Below the pieces are notes generated by a model that was not told where the DNA came from, did not search any database, and worked only from the letters and a program-made list of their open reading frames with translations. The translations under genes were made by a program, and so were the position numbers. From Thiocapsa imhoffii (lineage in GTDB: Bacteria > Pseudomonadota > Gammaproteobacteria > Chromatiales > Chromatiaceae), in the NCBI RefSeq assembly GCF_016583985.1, contig NZ_NRSD01000013.1, forward strand, positions 1 through 64,000: a stretch of 64,000 nt of DNA. The letters run 5' to 3'. Positions 35,602 through 44,302 of this stretch are shown piece after piece; the stretch's first letter is position 1; the number at the start of each line of letters is the position of its first letter.

Positions 35602-36366
35602 AGACAATCCCACTGGCCCAGCGTGATCATTTGGCGGCCTGTCGCAGAGCTCGTTGATCGAGCGCGGGGTAGAATTCAGACGTTCGAAAGGCGCTTCCCA
35701 TCCCTTCTTCTTCGCGATCCAGCTCGGCAAGGGCATGACCATCGGCAGGTGACCGTTCGGGCGAAACCAAGAGTCAATGCTCCAGGGATGCCCAGTCTCC
35801 GTATCGATCATCACGGCCGTCCAGTGAACCGTAGTGAGATTTAAGCGACTGCGCACTTTCGGCGGTGAGACCGTCCAGCCGGCTAGTTCCCCGATATCCC
35901 GGAGGATATGCAGAAAATTGGTGGTGTTGCTGGCGTTATCGACGCAATCCATCCGCCCCTCAAGTCCCGCCTCAAAATCGTTGATGGCACGGTCATTGGC
36001 CAACAACGGCTGATATTTTTGCGCCAGCAATTCCATTTGCCAGATGGCGATACGCACATGCTGTAACCGATCGTGAAGACTCGTTCCCGGACAAAGTGCG
36101 AGATGCCGTTTTAGTAGAGCCATGTCGTCGGGAGTGAAGGTCATGGTCTGTCTGCGCGCACAGGACCAATTAAAGCAAATCCGCAGGACCACGGACCCGT
36201 CCGGGTCGATCACGTACTCTGGTGGGAGTGGCCTCGTCACCGACGATTCCTGCGGTTGATCAAAGATCATCGGTGACGAGGCGGCACCAACGAAACCAGC
36301 ATGGCTGACGAGCATCGTGAAGAAACTGATCACGGCGAGCCGGGAAAACATCATCGTCGGGATCAT
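35593..36366 (-). CDS. Exported papain/transglutaminase-like protein (unknown)
   Basis: 257 residues from ATG 36366 with a signal peptide (SRLAVISFFTMLVSHAGFVGA). Downstream, three candidate catalytic residues appear in papain/transglutaminase order: Cys in GRMDCVDNASNTTNFLHIL, His in LTTVHWTAVMID, and Asp in PWSIDSWFRPNGHLP. The same spacing occurs in a family of exported hypothetical proteins in proteobacteria. A small cysteine-containing N-terminal part (LRICFNWSCARRQ) precedes. The function is not established, and peptidase, amidase or transglutaminase are options. It is transcribed convergently with the L,D-transpeptidase gene and may share an envelope role. Confidence 0.7.
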   Translation of the reverse strand: MIPTMMFSRLAVISFFTMLVSHAGFVGAASSPMIFDQPQESSVTRPLPPEYVIDPDGSVVLRICFNWSCARRQTMTFTPDDMALLKRHLALCPGTSLHDRLQHVRIAIWQMELLAQKYQPLLANDRAINDFEAGLEGRMDCVDNASNTTNFLHILRDIGELAGWTVSPPKVRSRLNLTTVHWTAVMIDTETGHPWSIDSWFRPNGHLPMVMPLPSWIAKKKGWEAPFERLNSTPRSINELCDRPPNDHAGPVGLSLR

Positions 36367-36502
36367 CGCGGAAAAGGGATTGCGCCAACATGAAGCTGAA
36401 GGGCTTCAGGAATCACCTGAGACACCAATCTCAATCTTCACTATCAACTTGAATCGATCAATTTCAAAGTTGACAGCAAATAGGATTGGAACCGGCAGAT
36501 CT

Positions 36503-36643
36503 TCAATTGCGATCTGGTATTGGCTCATACATCGGTGCGGCGGCAGCCGGCGCCGGTTCATGCTTTGAGGCAGTACTGCACGCTGCGAGCAGCAGCACCA
36601 AAGTCATGGTCATCAGAAAAGCACTCGTCAAGATGTTGTTCAT
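36503..36643 (-). CDS. 46-residue lipoprotein
   Basis: A short frame from ATG 36643 to TGA 36505-36503. It reads MNNILTSAFLMTMTLV, then LLLAACST, a strong lipobox with Cys at residue 22. An Ala/Pro-rich mature peptide of about 25 residues follows, ending EPIPDRN. AGG lies ten bases upstream of the start. It is too small for most gene finders. It is comparable in size and layout to entericidin-type and other small lipoproteins, but not identical to one I know. The next gene downstream on the same strand is the papain-like exported protein, 137 bp away. Confidence 0.65.
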   Translation of the reverse strand: MNNILTSAFLMTMTLVLLLAACSTASKHEPAPAAAAPMYEPIPDRN

Positions 36644-36810
36644 TGATCGTAACCTGATTGAGCAGTGTTGTAAGAAATGGACACTATTTGACCATACGAC
36701 GACATGTCGATTCTTGACAGCCAGGTTGTTTCCACATGGTTAGTTTTACAGTCACAGTGCGAGCTGTCTGTGCGGTAACGTACGTTGAAAGCGCGCACCC
36801 AGGATTCAAG

Positions 36811-36906
36811 TCATCGAGGATGAAGGCACCACCCTCACCGCTGCCCATCCGGTGGCTAAAAACAGGCTAGATCGCTTTGATCTGCTCGCAGACGTTATCC
36901 TCTTGA
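36811..36906 (+). pseudogene. Phosphoketolase C-terminal remnant
   Basis: The plus strand reads DEGTTLTAAHPVAKNRLDRF then DLLADVI, which aligns with [27 protein letters not shown] near the C-terminus of the intact phosphoketolase at 32519. About 30 codons are alignable. Nothing of the rest of the enzyme is present. It lies immediately upstream of SYLF copy 2. Confidence 0.75.
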
Positions 36907-37119
36907 TCATCATTCCGCCCAACATCCGTCGAGGTTCCACTGTGTGGACCGAAGCTGACCAAAAACGACATCGCTCTGTTCGCTAGCATACAGAACTTGT
37001 ACAAACTGCCGCCTAGCCTGGCAATCGGATCTGGTTTGGACTGATCGGCAAGACGGTCATGGACATCAATCAAGCTTGACGATCCATCGACCCATCACCG
37101 AATGACTGAGGATATGTAC

Positions 37120-37683
37120 ATGAGCAATCTTCAAAACACGATAAAACACCTGCTTCTCGTTGCGGCTGCTTCATCTTCACTGGCTGCTTTCGGCGGCCAA
37201 ATGCTCGCTGCAACGGCGGAAGACCTGAATAAGGACGCGTTCGAGGCCTTGCAGATCTTGTATCAAACCAATCCGGGTGCCGCCACAATTGGACAAACGG
37301 CAAAGGGGATTCTGGTGTTCCCGAATGTCGTCAAGGCCGGTCTCGTCTTTGGCGGAAGTTATGGCGAAGGTGTTCTGATGAAGGGCGCCGATGTCGCCGG
37401 CTACTACAATTCCGTGTCCGCGTCTTGGGGCTGGCAGGCCGGCGCCCAAGAATACAGCTACATCGTCTTTCTCATGAATAACAAAGTATTAAATTATCTC
37501 GACACGTCCGCGGGGTGGGAAATCGGAGTCGGGCCGACCGTGGTCGCGATGGATGCCGGCGCGGCTAAGAATCTGTCATCGACAACATTACAGGAGGATG
37601 CCTACGCCTTCATTTTTGATCAGCAGGGGCTGATGGCCAGCCTCAGCATCGAAGGGACCAAAATCTCTCCCATCAAACGTTGA
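37120..37683 (+). CDS. SYLF-domain (Ysc84-like) lipid-binding protein, copy 2
   Basis: 187 residues from ATG 37120, matching the start of copy 1. ATG 37102 would add six residues. Signal peptide (HLLLVAAASSSLAAFGGQMLA) then the full SYLF domain with the same blocks as copy 1. Differences cluster in the signal peptide and near residues 40-60 (FEALQILYQTNPGAATIGQT), suggesting purifying selection on the domain since duplication. The 3' hairpin is also retained, so both copies are probably expressed. Confidence 0.9.
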   Translation: MSNLQNTIKHLLLVAAASSSLAAFGGQMLAATAEDLNKDAFEALQILYQTNPGAATIGQTAKGILVFPNVVKAGLVFGGSYGEGVLMKGADVAGYYNSVSASWGWQAGAQEYSYIVFLMNNKVLNYLDTSAGWEIGVGPTVVAMDAGAAKNLSSTTLQEDAYAFIFDQQGLMASLSIEGTKISPIKR

Positions 37684-37692
37684 ATGGATATA

Positions 37693-37715
37693 GCGTGCGG
37701 GTCTTGCCCGCGCGT
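37693..37715 (+). terminator. Stem-loop after SYLF copy 2
   Basis: GCGTGCGGG and CCCGCGCGT flank TCTTG. The stem is kept with two G-U pairs, relative to the perfect hairpin after copy 1. It begins nine bases after the stop codon. Confidence 0.6.
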
Positions 37716-38007
37716 CGATGAGGGCCAGTGCATCAGGCCATGCGGCAACGCCTTAACCAGACCAACAGCGTCGCCAATGAGGGTATGGTTGCGCACAACG
37801 CACTTGATCTGCAGTCACAAGATCTTGTCGATCCAATGACGATGGGCTGCTAGAGAGCCGCTCGTTGTACAGGTCTCAGTGTGTCGCGCGAGTGAGGTGG
37901 TCTAATCTGCTGGAGTACGCGGTCGCCTCGTGGAAAGTCGCGCCAAGTTCGACACCTGTTCGCGTGGGTCACGCGTACCCAAGCCCCCCTTGGCGCTCGG
38001 TCCCATC
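37716..38007. other. Intergenic region between convergent genes
   Basis: The first ~120 bp still align loosely with sequence downstream of SYLF copy 1. The remainder shows no recognisable gene or repeat. Confidence 0.4.
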
Positions 38008-39432
38008 TCAGTCGCTCAGCGGTTCGAGTTCGGTGATGCCGCCACTGTTCTTCACGTCGACCTTGGCATAGAGGTCGTAGAGCGCGGCTTGCAGTGCCTC
38101 TTCGATCACCGGATGGTAAAAGGGCATGCGCAAGAGCTGGCCCACGGTCAGACCTTGTTCGATGACCCAACAGAGGAGATGGGCGAGGTTCTCCCCGCGT
38201 GGGCCGATCAGCTCGCTGCCGAGGATCCGACCCGTTGTCTTGTCCGCGTAGACACGAATGATCCCTTTATTCTGGCCCATGATGAGCGCGCGCCCCACCG
38301 GGGCGAACTGGATCTGGCCGACCGCGCTCGTCGCGGGATCGAGGTCCGTCCAGCGGGCCCCTACGGCACAGATGTTGGGGTCACAGAAATTGATGAAGAG
38401 TGGCGTCTTGCGCCGAAAGCGCGACGGATCAACGCCATCGGCGTAGTGCGCGGCATTGAAGCCGGCGATTTTCCCCTCGGCTCCAGCCTCGTGCAGGATC
38501 GGCCGATCGCCGGTGACATCGCCCGCGATGAAGACCGGCAGGGAGCCGACCTGCATGCTGTGCGGATCGAATGCGGGGATGCCGCGCGGCCCCAAGGGCA
38601 CACCGAGAGCCTGCAGACCGAGGCCCTCGACATTTGGCACGCGCCCAATGCTACAGAGAACCTTCTCAACCAGCAGACTCTTCGCGCCGGCAGTGACGCG
38701 CAACTGCTCGCCCTCCTCACTGATCTCGGCGGCGGCTCCGAGATGGAGCGGAAACTCCTTGCCCAACAGCGCGATCGCGACCGCATTGACCTCGGGATCG
38801 CGAATGCCCGCGATCTGCTCGACTTGATCAAAGCCCGTCATCTCGACCCCCATCCGTGCAAGACTTTGTCCCACCTCAAGGCCGATGGTCCCCAGTCCGA
38901 TCACCGCCATGGTCGACGGGAGATCCGTGAGCTCGAAGAGCTCATCGGTGGTGATGAGACGCTCGCCGAAGACCCGCCAGGGCGCGGGCACCAGCGGTCG
39001 CGACCCGGTCGCAATGACCACCGCCTTGGCGCGAATGCGCTGACCGGCAACCTCGATCAAGGTCGGTTCGATAAAGCGCGCATAGTCCTGGATGAAGAGG
39101 TCGGGCGGCATATCGTCGGTGCTGCTCCCTAGCACCCGGTCCACGAACGTATCACGTAGATCCTGAACATGCTCCAGCGCCTCGGGCACATTCAGCGTCA
39201 TGCCTTCGTGTCCGTCGATCCCGAATTTCCCCAAATGCGTGCGCCGATGATAGTCCTCGGCGATCTGGATCATCGCCTTCGATGGCATGCAACCCACGCG
39301 CGCACAGGTCGTTCCGGGTTCACCCCCATTGATCAGGACAAAGCTCTTCCCCGCCCGGCGCACCTGCCCCATGGCATTCAATCCCGCGGTCCCCGAACCA
39401 ATGATGGCCACGTCGACGGCGCGCTCTGGCAT
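38008..39432 (-). CDS. Dihydrolipoamide dehydrogenase-like flavoenzyme
   Basis: 474 residues from ATG 39432. The open frame extends to 39552, but the FAD motif VAIIGSGTAGLNAM begins just after this Met. The redox pair is in GTTCARVGCMPSKAM (Cys-x4-Cys). NAD binding is through MAVIGLGTIGLEVGQSL. The FAD ribityl motif is VFIAGDVTGDRPILHEA. The C-terminal dimer domain carries FYHPVIEEAL, where the catalytic His-Pro is followed by Val rather than Thr. It belongs to the pyridine nucleotide-disulphide oxidoreductase class, closest to lipoamide dehydrogenase. No 2-oxoacid dehydrogenase genes are adjacent, so its partner is unknown, and mercuric- or thiol-reductase-like uses are possible. Single gene. 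Confidence 0.85.
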   Translation of the reverse strand: MPERAVDVAIIGSGTAGLNAMGQVRRAGKSFVLINGGEPGTTCARVGCMPSKAMIQIAEDYHRRTHLGKFGIDGHEGMTLNVPEALEHVQDLRDTFVDRVLGSSTDDMPPDLFIQDYARFIEPTLIEVAGQRIRAKAVVIATGSRPLVPAPWRVFGERLITTDELFELTDLPSTMAVIGLGTIGLEVGQSLARMGVEMTGFDQVEQIAGIRDPEVNAVAIALLGKEFPLHLGAAAEISEEGEQLRVTAGAKSLLVEKVLCSIGRVPNVEGLGLQALGVPLGPRGIPAFDPHSMQVGSLPVFIAGDVTGDRPILHEAGAEGKIAGFNAAHYADGVDPSRFRRKTPLFINFCDPNICAVGARWTDLDPATSAVGQIQFAPVGRALIMGQNKGIIRVYADKTTGRILGSELIGPRGENLAHLLCWVIEQGLTVGQLLRMPFYHPVIEEALQAALYDLYAKVDVKNSGGITELEPLSD

Positions 39433-39879
39433 AGGATGTCTCCGATTGAAGTGAGTGGATAAGCGAATCTCGTGACCCGCCAGACCAAGCTGACACGACA
39501 GGCAACTTTTGCCCGACACCGCGGTTGCCCTAACAGGAGACGCGAAGCACATGGCCGTTGGTTGTCTGCGCGCACGACGCCAGTGGCCAGGGCGGACAAC
39601 AGATATCAGGCCGCTTGCACGATGAGGCCATGCTCCGATCGCATGATCATGACCGTTGTGTATCCTGCCCTGCTGGGCTCACAATGTCGACCCAGACGCC
39701 GCTTTCATCCGATCTTGGTCCTTGATCGACCGGCGTTCCGACAAGAGCGTCATGAGGCCACCACCGAGCCCTTGATGCGCGTGCGACGCGTGCATGCAGG
39801 CAAGATCCCAGGCGCTCCCCATCGATCGACTGATTGGCCCGACGAACCACCCGGACCGATCCCAACGAGGTGCTCACCC
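39433..39879. other. Divergent intergenic region
   Basis: About 450 bp between the flavoenzyme and the Anbu protease gene, transcribed away from each other. An open plus-strand frame extends from 39472 into the Anbu gene, but the family start is at 39880. Promoters must lie here. Nothing else was recognised. Confidence 0.45.
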
Positions 39880-40689
39880 ATGACCTATTGCGTCGGACTC
39901 TGCCTCGATCAGGGGCTCGTGATGGCCTCCGACTCACGCACCAATGCGGGCGTTGACTACATCTCGTCCTACAGCAAACTCCATCTCTTCCAACCCGCCC
40001 CGGATCGGATGTTCATCCTGCTCGCGGCCGGGAACCTCGCGACCACCCAAGAGGTGCTCAATCGGATCCGACGCGACCTCGATCAGGCCGCGCATCCCGA
40101 TCCCACGCTCATTGCGCCCGCGACCACCTTGGCCAACGTTGCCTATCTGTTCGAGGCCGCCAACTATATCGGCCAGATCAATTTGGCGGTGCAGAACGAG
40201 CATGGCCCTGCCTTGCGCGCGGTTGGGGCGAGCGTTGAGGCGAGTTTCATCCTGGGTGGACAGATCGCCGGCCAGCCCCATGGACTCTTTCTCATCTATC
40301 CGCAGGGGAATCACATCGCGGCCACCCCGGAAACACCCTATCTCCAGATCGGTGAGAGCAAATATGGCAAACCCATCCTCGACCACATCGTGACACCGTC
40401 ACTCTCACTCAATGATGGGGCCCGCGCCTGCCTGGTCTCGTTGGTTGGCACCACGCGGTCGAACCTCAGCGTTGGCCCACCCTTCGAGGTGGCGATCTGC
40501 CCCACCGATGCCCTCGCCCCCTTGCAGCGGCTGCGGCTGGAGGAGCACTCACCCGAACTGGACACCATGGCGCGATATTGGAACGAGAGCCTGCGCCAGG
40601 CCTTCTTCCAACTCCCGCACTTTCCCTGGGAGCAATCGGATCGCACGGCTGGAGAACCCGGCGAGGAGCTCCAGCAAATGCAGGGGTGA
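39880..40689 (+). CDS. Anbu-type proteasome-like peptidase
   Basis: 269 residues from ATG 39880. After Met removal the N-terminal nucleophile is Thr2 (MTYCVGLCLDQGLVMASDSR), followed by TNAGVDYISSYSKLHLF. The AGNLATTQEVLNRIRRDLD and VGASVEASFILGGQI blocks are also typical of Anbu (ancestral beta subunit) proteins, which form helical-ring assemblies related to HslV. In many bacteria Anbu sits with an alpha-E protein, an ATP-grasp protein and a transglutaminase. None is adjacent here. It is transcribed alone. Confidence 0.9.
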   Translation: MTYCVGLCLDQGLVMASDSRTNAGVDYISSYSKLHLFQPAPDRMFILLAAGNLATTQEVLNRIRRDLDQAAHPDPTLIAPATTLANVAYLFEAANYIGQINLAVQNEHGPALRAVGASVEASFILGGQIAGQPHGLFLIYPQGNHIAATPETPYLQIGESKYGKPILDHIVTPSLSLNDGARACLVSLVGTTRSNLSVGPPFEVAICPTDALAPLQRLRLEEHSPELDTMARYWNESLRQAFFQLPHFPWEQSDRTAGEPGEELQQMQG

Positions 40690-40884
40690 TCCCAGATAAA
40701 TCATCGACAGGGACGTCACCGAACACTACCGGGGACTCTGCTGTGTCCGCGCATGAGGATGGCACAAGCCTGAGTCAGGCCGTGTGCGGCGCACTGACTG
40801 GAGTCGAGCACATCGAACGAGAGCACTCTCAACGCGCAGGGCATCACCCTGATCATATCCTTTCAGGGTAAACGCATCACGACC

Positions 40885-41790
40885 TCAGCAGCCGGGGGCT
40901 TGTTGTTCATAGTATGCGCAGATCCGCTCCCAAGCCTCCGCCGCGGTCTCCACGTAGACGAACAGCTCCAGATCGCTGCGACTGATGACTCCTTCCTCGA
41001 CCATGGCCTCGAAATCGACGACCCGCTCCCAGAAGGTGCGCCCGAACAGCATGACCGGCATCGGGCGGATCTTTTTCGTCTGAATCAGACACAGGGTTTC
41101 GAAGAGCTCATCAAAGGTCCCAAAACCGCCGGGGAAGACGACCAGTGCTTTCGCACGCATCAGAAAATGCATCTTGCGCAAGGCGAAATAGTGGAACTGG
41201 AACGAGAGTTCTGGGGTGATAAAGGCATTCGGGGCCTGCTCGTGCGGCAGGGTGATACTCAGGCCGATCGAGAGGGCATCCACATCAGCGGCCCCACGGT
41301 TCGCCGCCTCCATGATCCCAGGCCCCCCGCCGGTGACGATCACAAAGCAACGCGAGTGTTCGTTTTGTTCCTGTGCTGACACCAGTCGGGCGAAACGTCG
41401 CGCCTCTTCATAGTAGCGCGCGCGCTCGTGAGCGCGTTGACAGCGCAAGACGGCCGCCTCGCACGCGGGGTCGCCCGGATGACTGGCTCGGGCCGCCTGC
41501 GCCGCGGCCAATTGCGTCGCGGCGCTGTCGGGATCTGGAATCCGCGCGCTGCCAAACACCACGATCGTTGACTCGATCCGTTGATCCTGCAACTCCAATT
41601 CCGGCTTCAAGAGTTCGAGTTGCAGCCGGACCGGACGCGCCTCGTCGCGCAGGAGGAAGTCGACATCCGTATAGGCGAGTCGATAGGCGGCGGATTGCGT
41701 CTGTGGGGTCAAGCGGATGTCGGCCGCACGCTCGGCGTCCTCGCGTGCCGACGGGAGCGCAGCGTGATTCTGTTCGGGTGATTGTTTCAT
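40885..41790 (-). CDS. LOG-family (TIGR00730) Rossmann-fold nucleotide hydrolase
   Basis: 301 residues. The core motifs TGGGPGIMEAANRGA and PGGFGTFDELFETL are the LOG/lysine-decarboxylase-like signature. They form the nucleotide site of enzymes that split cytokinin or nucleoside monophosphates into base and ribose 5-phosphate. This is the longer form, with an N-terminal ~70-residue extension (DVDFLLRDEARPVRLQLELL) found in proteobacterial members. The physiological substrate in bacteria is uncertain, and PpnN-like nucleotide turnover is possible. Single gene. Confidence 0.88.
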   Translation of the reverse strand: MKQSPEQNHAALPSAREDAERAADIRLTPQTQSAAYRLAYTDVDFLLRDEARPVRLQLELLKPELELQDQRIESTIVVFGSARIPDPDSAATQLAAAQAARASHPGDPACEAAVLRCQRAHERARYYEEARRFARLVSAQEQNEHSRCFVIVTGGGPGIMEAANRGAADVDALSIGLSITLPHEQAPNAFITPELSFQFHYFALRKMHFLMRAKALVVFPGGFGTFDELFETLCLIQTKKIRPMPVMLFGRTFWERVVDFEAMVEEGVISRSDLELFVYVETAAEAWERICAYYEQQAPGC

Positions 41791-42051
41791 GAATGTGATC
41801 TGGGAGCCCTGCCCGTTGCGTCAGGATGGGTCGATGCAGGCCTTACTGGCCCGACGGTCCGCTCCCACTCCTCCGTCAGTTCGATGATGTGGACAGGAAA
41901 CGCGCAACACGGCATGGCGACAGCGGACCCATGAATCCGATCGGCACGGGTCGCGCGTGGTGGATGGTCTGGGCGAAACCAGTCGGGACGGCGAGCGCTC
42001 AGGGAACAGCTCCGGCAGTTCCAGCCCCGCGCCGAAGAGGCCAAGCGACCA

Positions 42052-43089
42052 TCACATGAAGCCGTCCTTGTTTTGCGCCTTGCCCTTGGCGTCACTCTTG
42101 GAGATCAATCCCTGTTTGACCAGATCCTTCAGGTTTTGGTCGAGAGTCTGCATCCCGCTGGCCTGGCCCGTCTGGATCGCCGAGTACATCTGCGCCACCT
42201 TCGCCTCGCGGATCAGGTTCCGAATCGCGGGGGTTCCAATCATGATCTCATGCGCGGCGACGCGCCCGCCCCCGATGCGTTTCAGCAGGGTCTGCGCGAT
42301 GACCGCGCGCAACGACTCCGAGAGCATGGAGCGCACCATCTCCTTTTCGGCTGCTGGAAAGACGTCGATGATGCGGTCGATGGTCTTCGCCGCGGAGGTG
42401 GTGTGCAACGTCCCAAAGACGAGGTGACCGGTCTCGGATGCGGTCAGGGCCAGCCGGATGGTTTCGAGATCGCGCATCTCGCCGACCAGGATGATATCCG
42501 GGTCCTGACGCAAGGCCGACCGCAGGGCCTCACTGAAGCCCAGCGTGTCACGATGCACCTCACGCTGATTGATCAGACATTTCTTACTGGTGTGTACAAA
42601 CTCGATCGGGTCCTCGATCGTGAGGATATGGGCGTATTCGGTCTCATTGAGGAAATCGATCATCGCGGCCAGGGTCGTGGACTTACCCGACCCCGTCGGG
42701 CCGGTCACCAGGATGAGGCCGCGCGGCACACTCACGATCTCCTTGAAGCTCTCCGGCGCGCTCAATTCCTCCAGCGACAAGACCTTCGAGGGGATGGTCC
42801 GGAACACCGCGCCCGCCCCACGCTTCTGGTTGAAAGCGTTGACACGAAAGCGCGCCAGGCCCGGAATCTCGAACGAGAAATCGGTCTCGAGGAACTCCTC
42901 GTAGTCCTTGCGCTGCTTGTCATTCATGATGTCGTAGACCAGCGAGTGCACGGATCGATGTTCGAGCGGTGGAACATTGATTCGACGCATGTCGCCGTCG
43001 ACGCGAATCATGGGTGGCAAACCAGCGGATAGATGCAGGTCGGACGCGTTATTCTTGACACTGAAGGCGAGTAATTCGGCGATATCCAA
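42052..43089 (-). CDS. pilT: Twitching-motility retraction ATPase PilT
   Basis: 345 residues, the normal PilT length. N-terminal PAS-like domain (MDIAELLAFSVKNNASDLHL), Walker A GPTGSGKSTT, Asp box with EDPIEF, Walker B PDIILVGEMRDLETIRLAL, His box TGHLVFGTLHT, and the PilT-specific retraction motif AIRNLIRE near residue 290. The cytoplasmic hexameric motor drives type IV pilus depolymerisation. PilU is not next to it. Confidence 0.95.
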   Translation of the reverse strand: MDIAELLAFSVKNNASDLHLSAGLPPMIRVDGDMRRINVPPLEHRSVHSLVYDIMNDKQRKDYEEFLETDFSFEIPGLARFRVNAFNQKRGAGAVFRTIPSKVLSLEELSAPESFKEIVSVPRGLILVTGPTGSGKSTTLAAMIDFLNETEYAHILTIEDPIEFVHTSKKCLINQREVHRDTLGFSEALRSALRQDPDIILVGEMRDLETIRLALTASETGHLVFGTLHTTSAAKTIDRIIDVFPAAEKEMVRSMLSESLRAVIAQTLLKRIGGGRVAAHEIMIGTPAIRNLIREAKVAQMYSAIQTGQASGMQTLDQNLKDLVKQGLISKSDAKGKAQNKDGFM

Positions 43090-43342
43090 GGGTCCATCTC
43101 CGGCGCGGTCGCGCTTGACGAGATCGCTGCCGCTGTCGCTCAGCGGTCTCTGAGATGCACGCCCGGCCTGCTCGACGGTGCACCGTCGCGGCCTGCGCGC
43201 ACGCGATCGTCTCCTAGGATAGCCCGAAGCTGGCGATTGGTCTCGATTCGATCGGCATCACCCCCGTCTCATGGCATGGTGACGCCCCTGAACATGACCG
43301 GCGATCACCGGGCCGACGCAGCCCGGATCACTCTAACTGCAC

Positions 43343-44302
43343 TCATCCCCGCGAGCGTTGTCGGCAGGCCTGGCCGCGCGGCGAGGCACTGACCAACGCG
43401 ATGGCCTGCTCCTCGCAGGCTTCGACCGTCGCCTTTTCAAGTGGCCCAAGCAAACGTCGTGGAATGGCATCACGCCCGTAGAGTGCGCCGACGATCATTC
43501 CCAGAATGGCACCCGTGGTGTCGGCATCACCACCTCGATTGACGACATCAATGAGCGCACTGTCGAAATCATTGGTCGCGAAGAGTGCTTGCAACACGGC
43601 ACGCAAGGTGTCGACCAGATAGCCGCTTGGATTCTCCATGCGGCCGCGATCGAAACGATACAGGGGTTGATCCTGCGCGAGCGCATCGGCGAGACGTCTG
43701 AGCTCGCGTTTCGGTGCGCCCATGAGGGCCGCTTGCACCAGGCGGATCACGGTCAGGGTCCCGGCATCGGCCAGCGGATTGTGATGCGTGACGTGGGACT
43801 GGATGCGATTGGCGGCGGCAACACGCTCCACTTCGGCACCGAGCGTAAAGAGTGCGATCGGCAGGCAGCGCATGCAGGCGCCATTGCCCGCGTCATGCTC
43901 ACTCTCGGGCATCTCGCAACGACCGGTCAGGCGATACTGACTGATCCCGCGGCGGACGGTGTGACCGATGTCGATTGGCTTTCCCCGCATCCACCCGCTG
44001 AACGCCTCGGCGATGGCACAGGCCTCCACCGCGCCGACGGCAAGGATGCTGCGACCGAGCGCGAGACTCATCTCGGTATCGTCGGTCACCTTCCCCTTGC
44101 GCAGATTGAGCCAACCGCCGCCAATCAGGTTGCGATGCTGGCCGTAGCGCTCACGGATCTCGTTCGGTGTCATGAACTCAACGGTGGCACCGAGCGCATC
44201 GCCGACGGCCAGACCAAGATAGGCCCCAACCGCGCGATCACACAGATCCTTCGAGGTCGCGGGGATGTTGATAAACTCAGGACTCAGGTCCAAAACAAGC
44301 AT
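43343..44302 (-). CDS. draG: ADP-ribosyl-[dinitrogen reductase] hydrolase DraG
   Basis: 319 residues. It removes ADP-ribose from the nitrogenase Fe protein and so reactivates it after ammonium or darkness switch-off. The dinuclear metal site is visible: GKVTDDTEMSLALGRS and NRGGDADTTGAILG, with the substrate-loop GLAVGDALGATVEF near the start. A MPESEHDAGNGACMRCLPIA block is also typical. The start overlaps nifQ by 26 bases, so it is the last gene of the nifB operon. The partner transferase gene draT is not in the window. The context decides for DraG over a general ADP-ribosylglycohydrolase. Confidence 0.88.
   Translation of the reverse strand: MLVLDLSPEFINIPATSKDLCDRAVGAYLGLAVGDALGATVEFMTPNEIRERYGQHRNLIGGGWLNLRKGKVTDDTEMSLALGRSILAVGAVEACAIAEAFSGWMRGKPIDIGHTVRRGISQYRLTGRCEMPESEHDAGNGACMRCLPIALFTLGAEVERVAAANRIQSHVTHHNPLADAGTLTVIRLVQAALMGAPKRELRRLADALAQDQPLYRFDRGRMENPSGYLVDTLRAVLQALFATNDFDSALIDVVNRGGDADTTGAILGMIVGALYGRDAIPRRLLGPLEKATVEACEEQAIALVSASPRGQACRQRSRG

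Larger units (their letters stand above)
36951..37835 (+). repeat. Segmental duplication, copy 2 (SYLF gene unit)
   Basis: Diverged partner of 31358-32235, matching in leader, coding region, 3' hairpin and some downstream sequence. The copies are in direct orientation about 5.6 kb apart. Boundaries are approximate. Confidence 0.75.

Noticed and set aside
36486-36743. Plus-strand 85-codon frame in the 36.5 kb gap
   Set aside because: The minus strand holds a clear lipoprotein with a lipobox at the same place. The plus frame has no motif.
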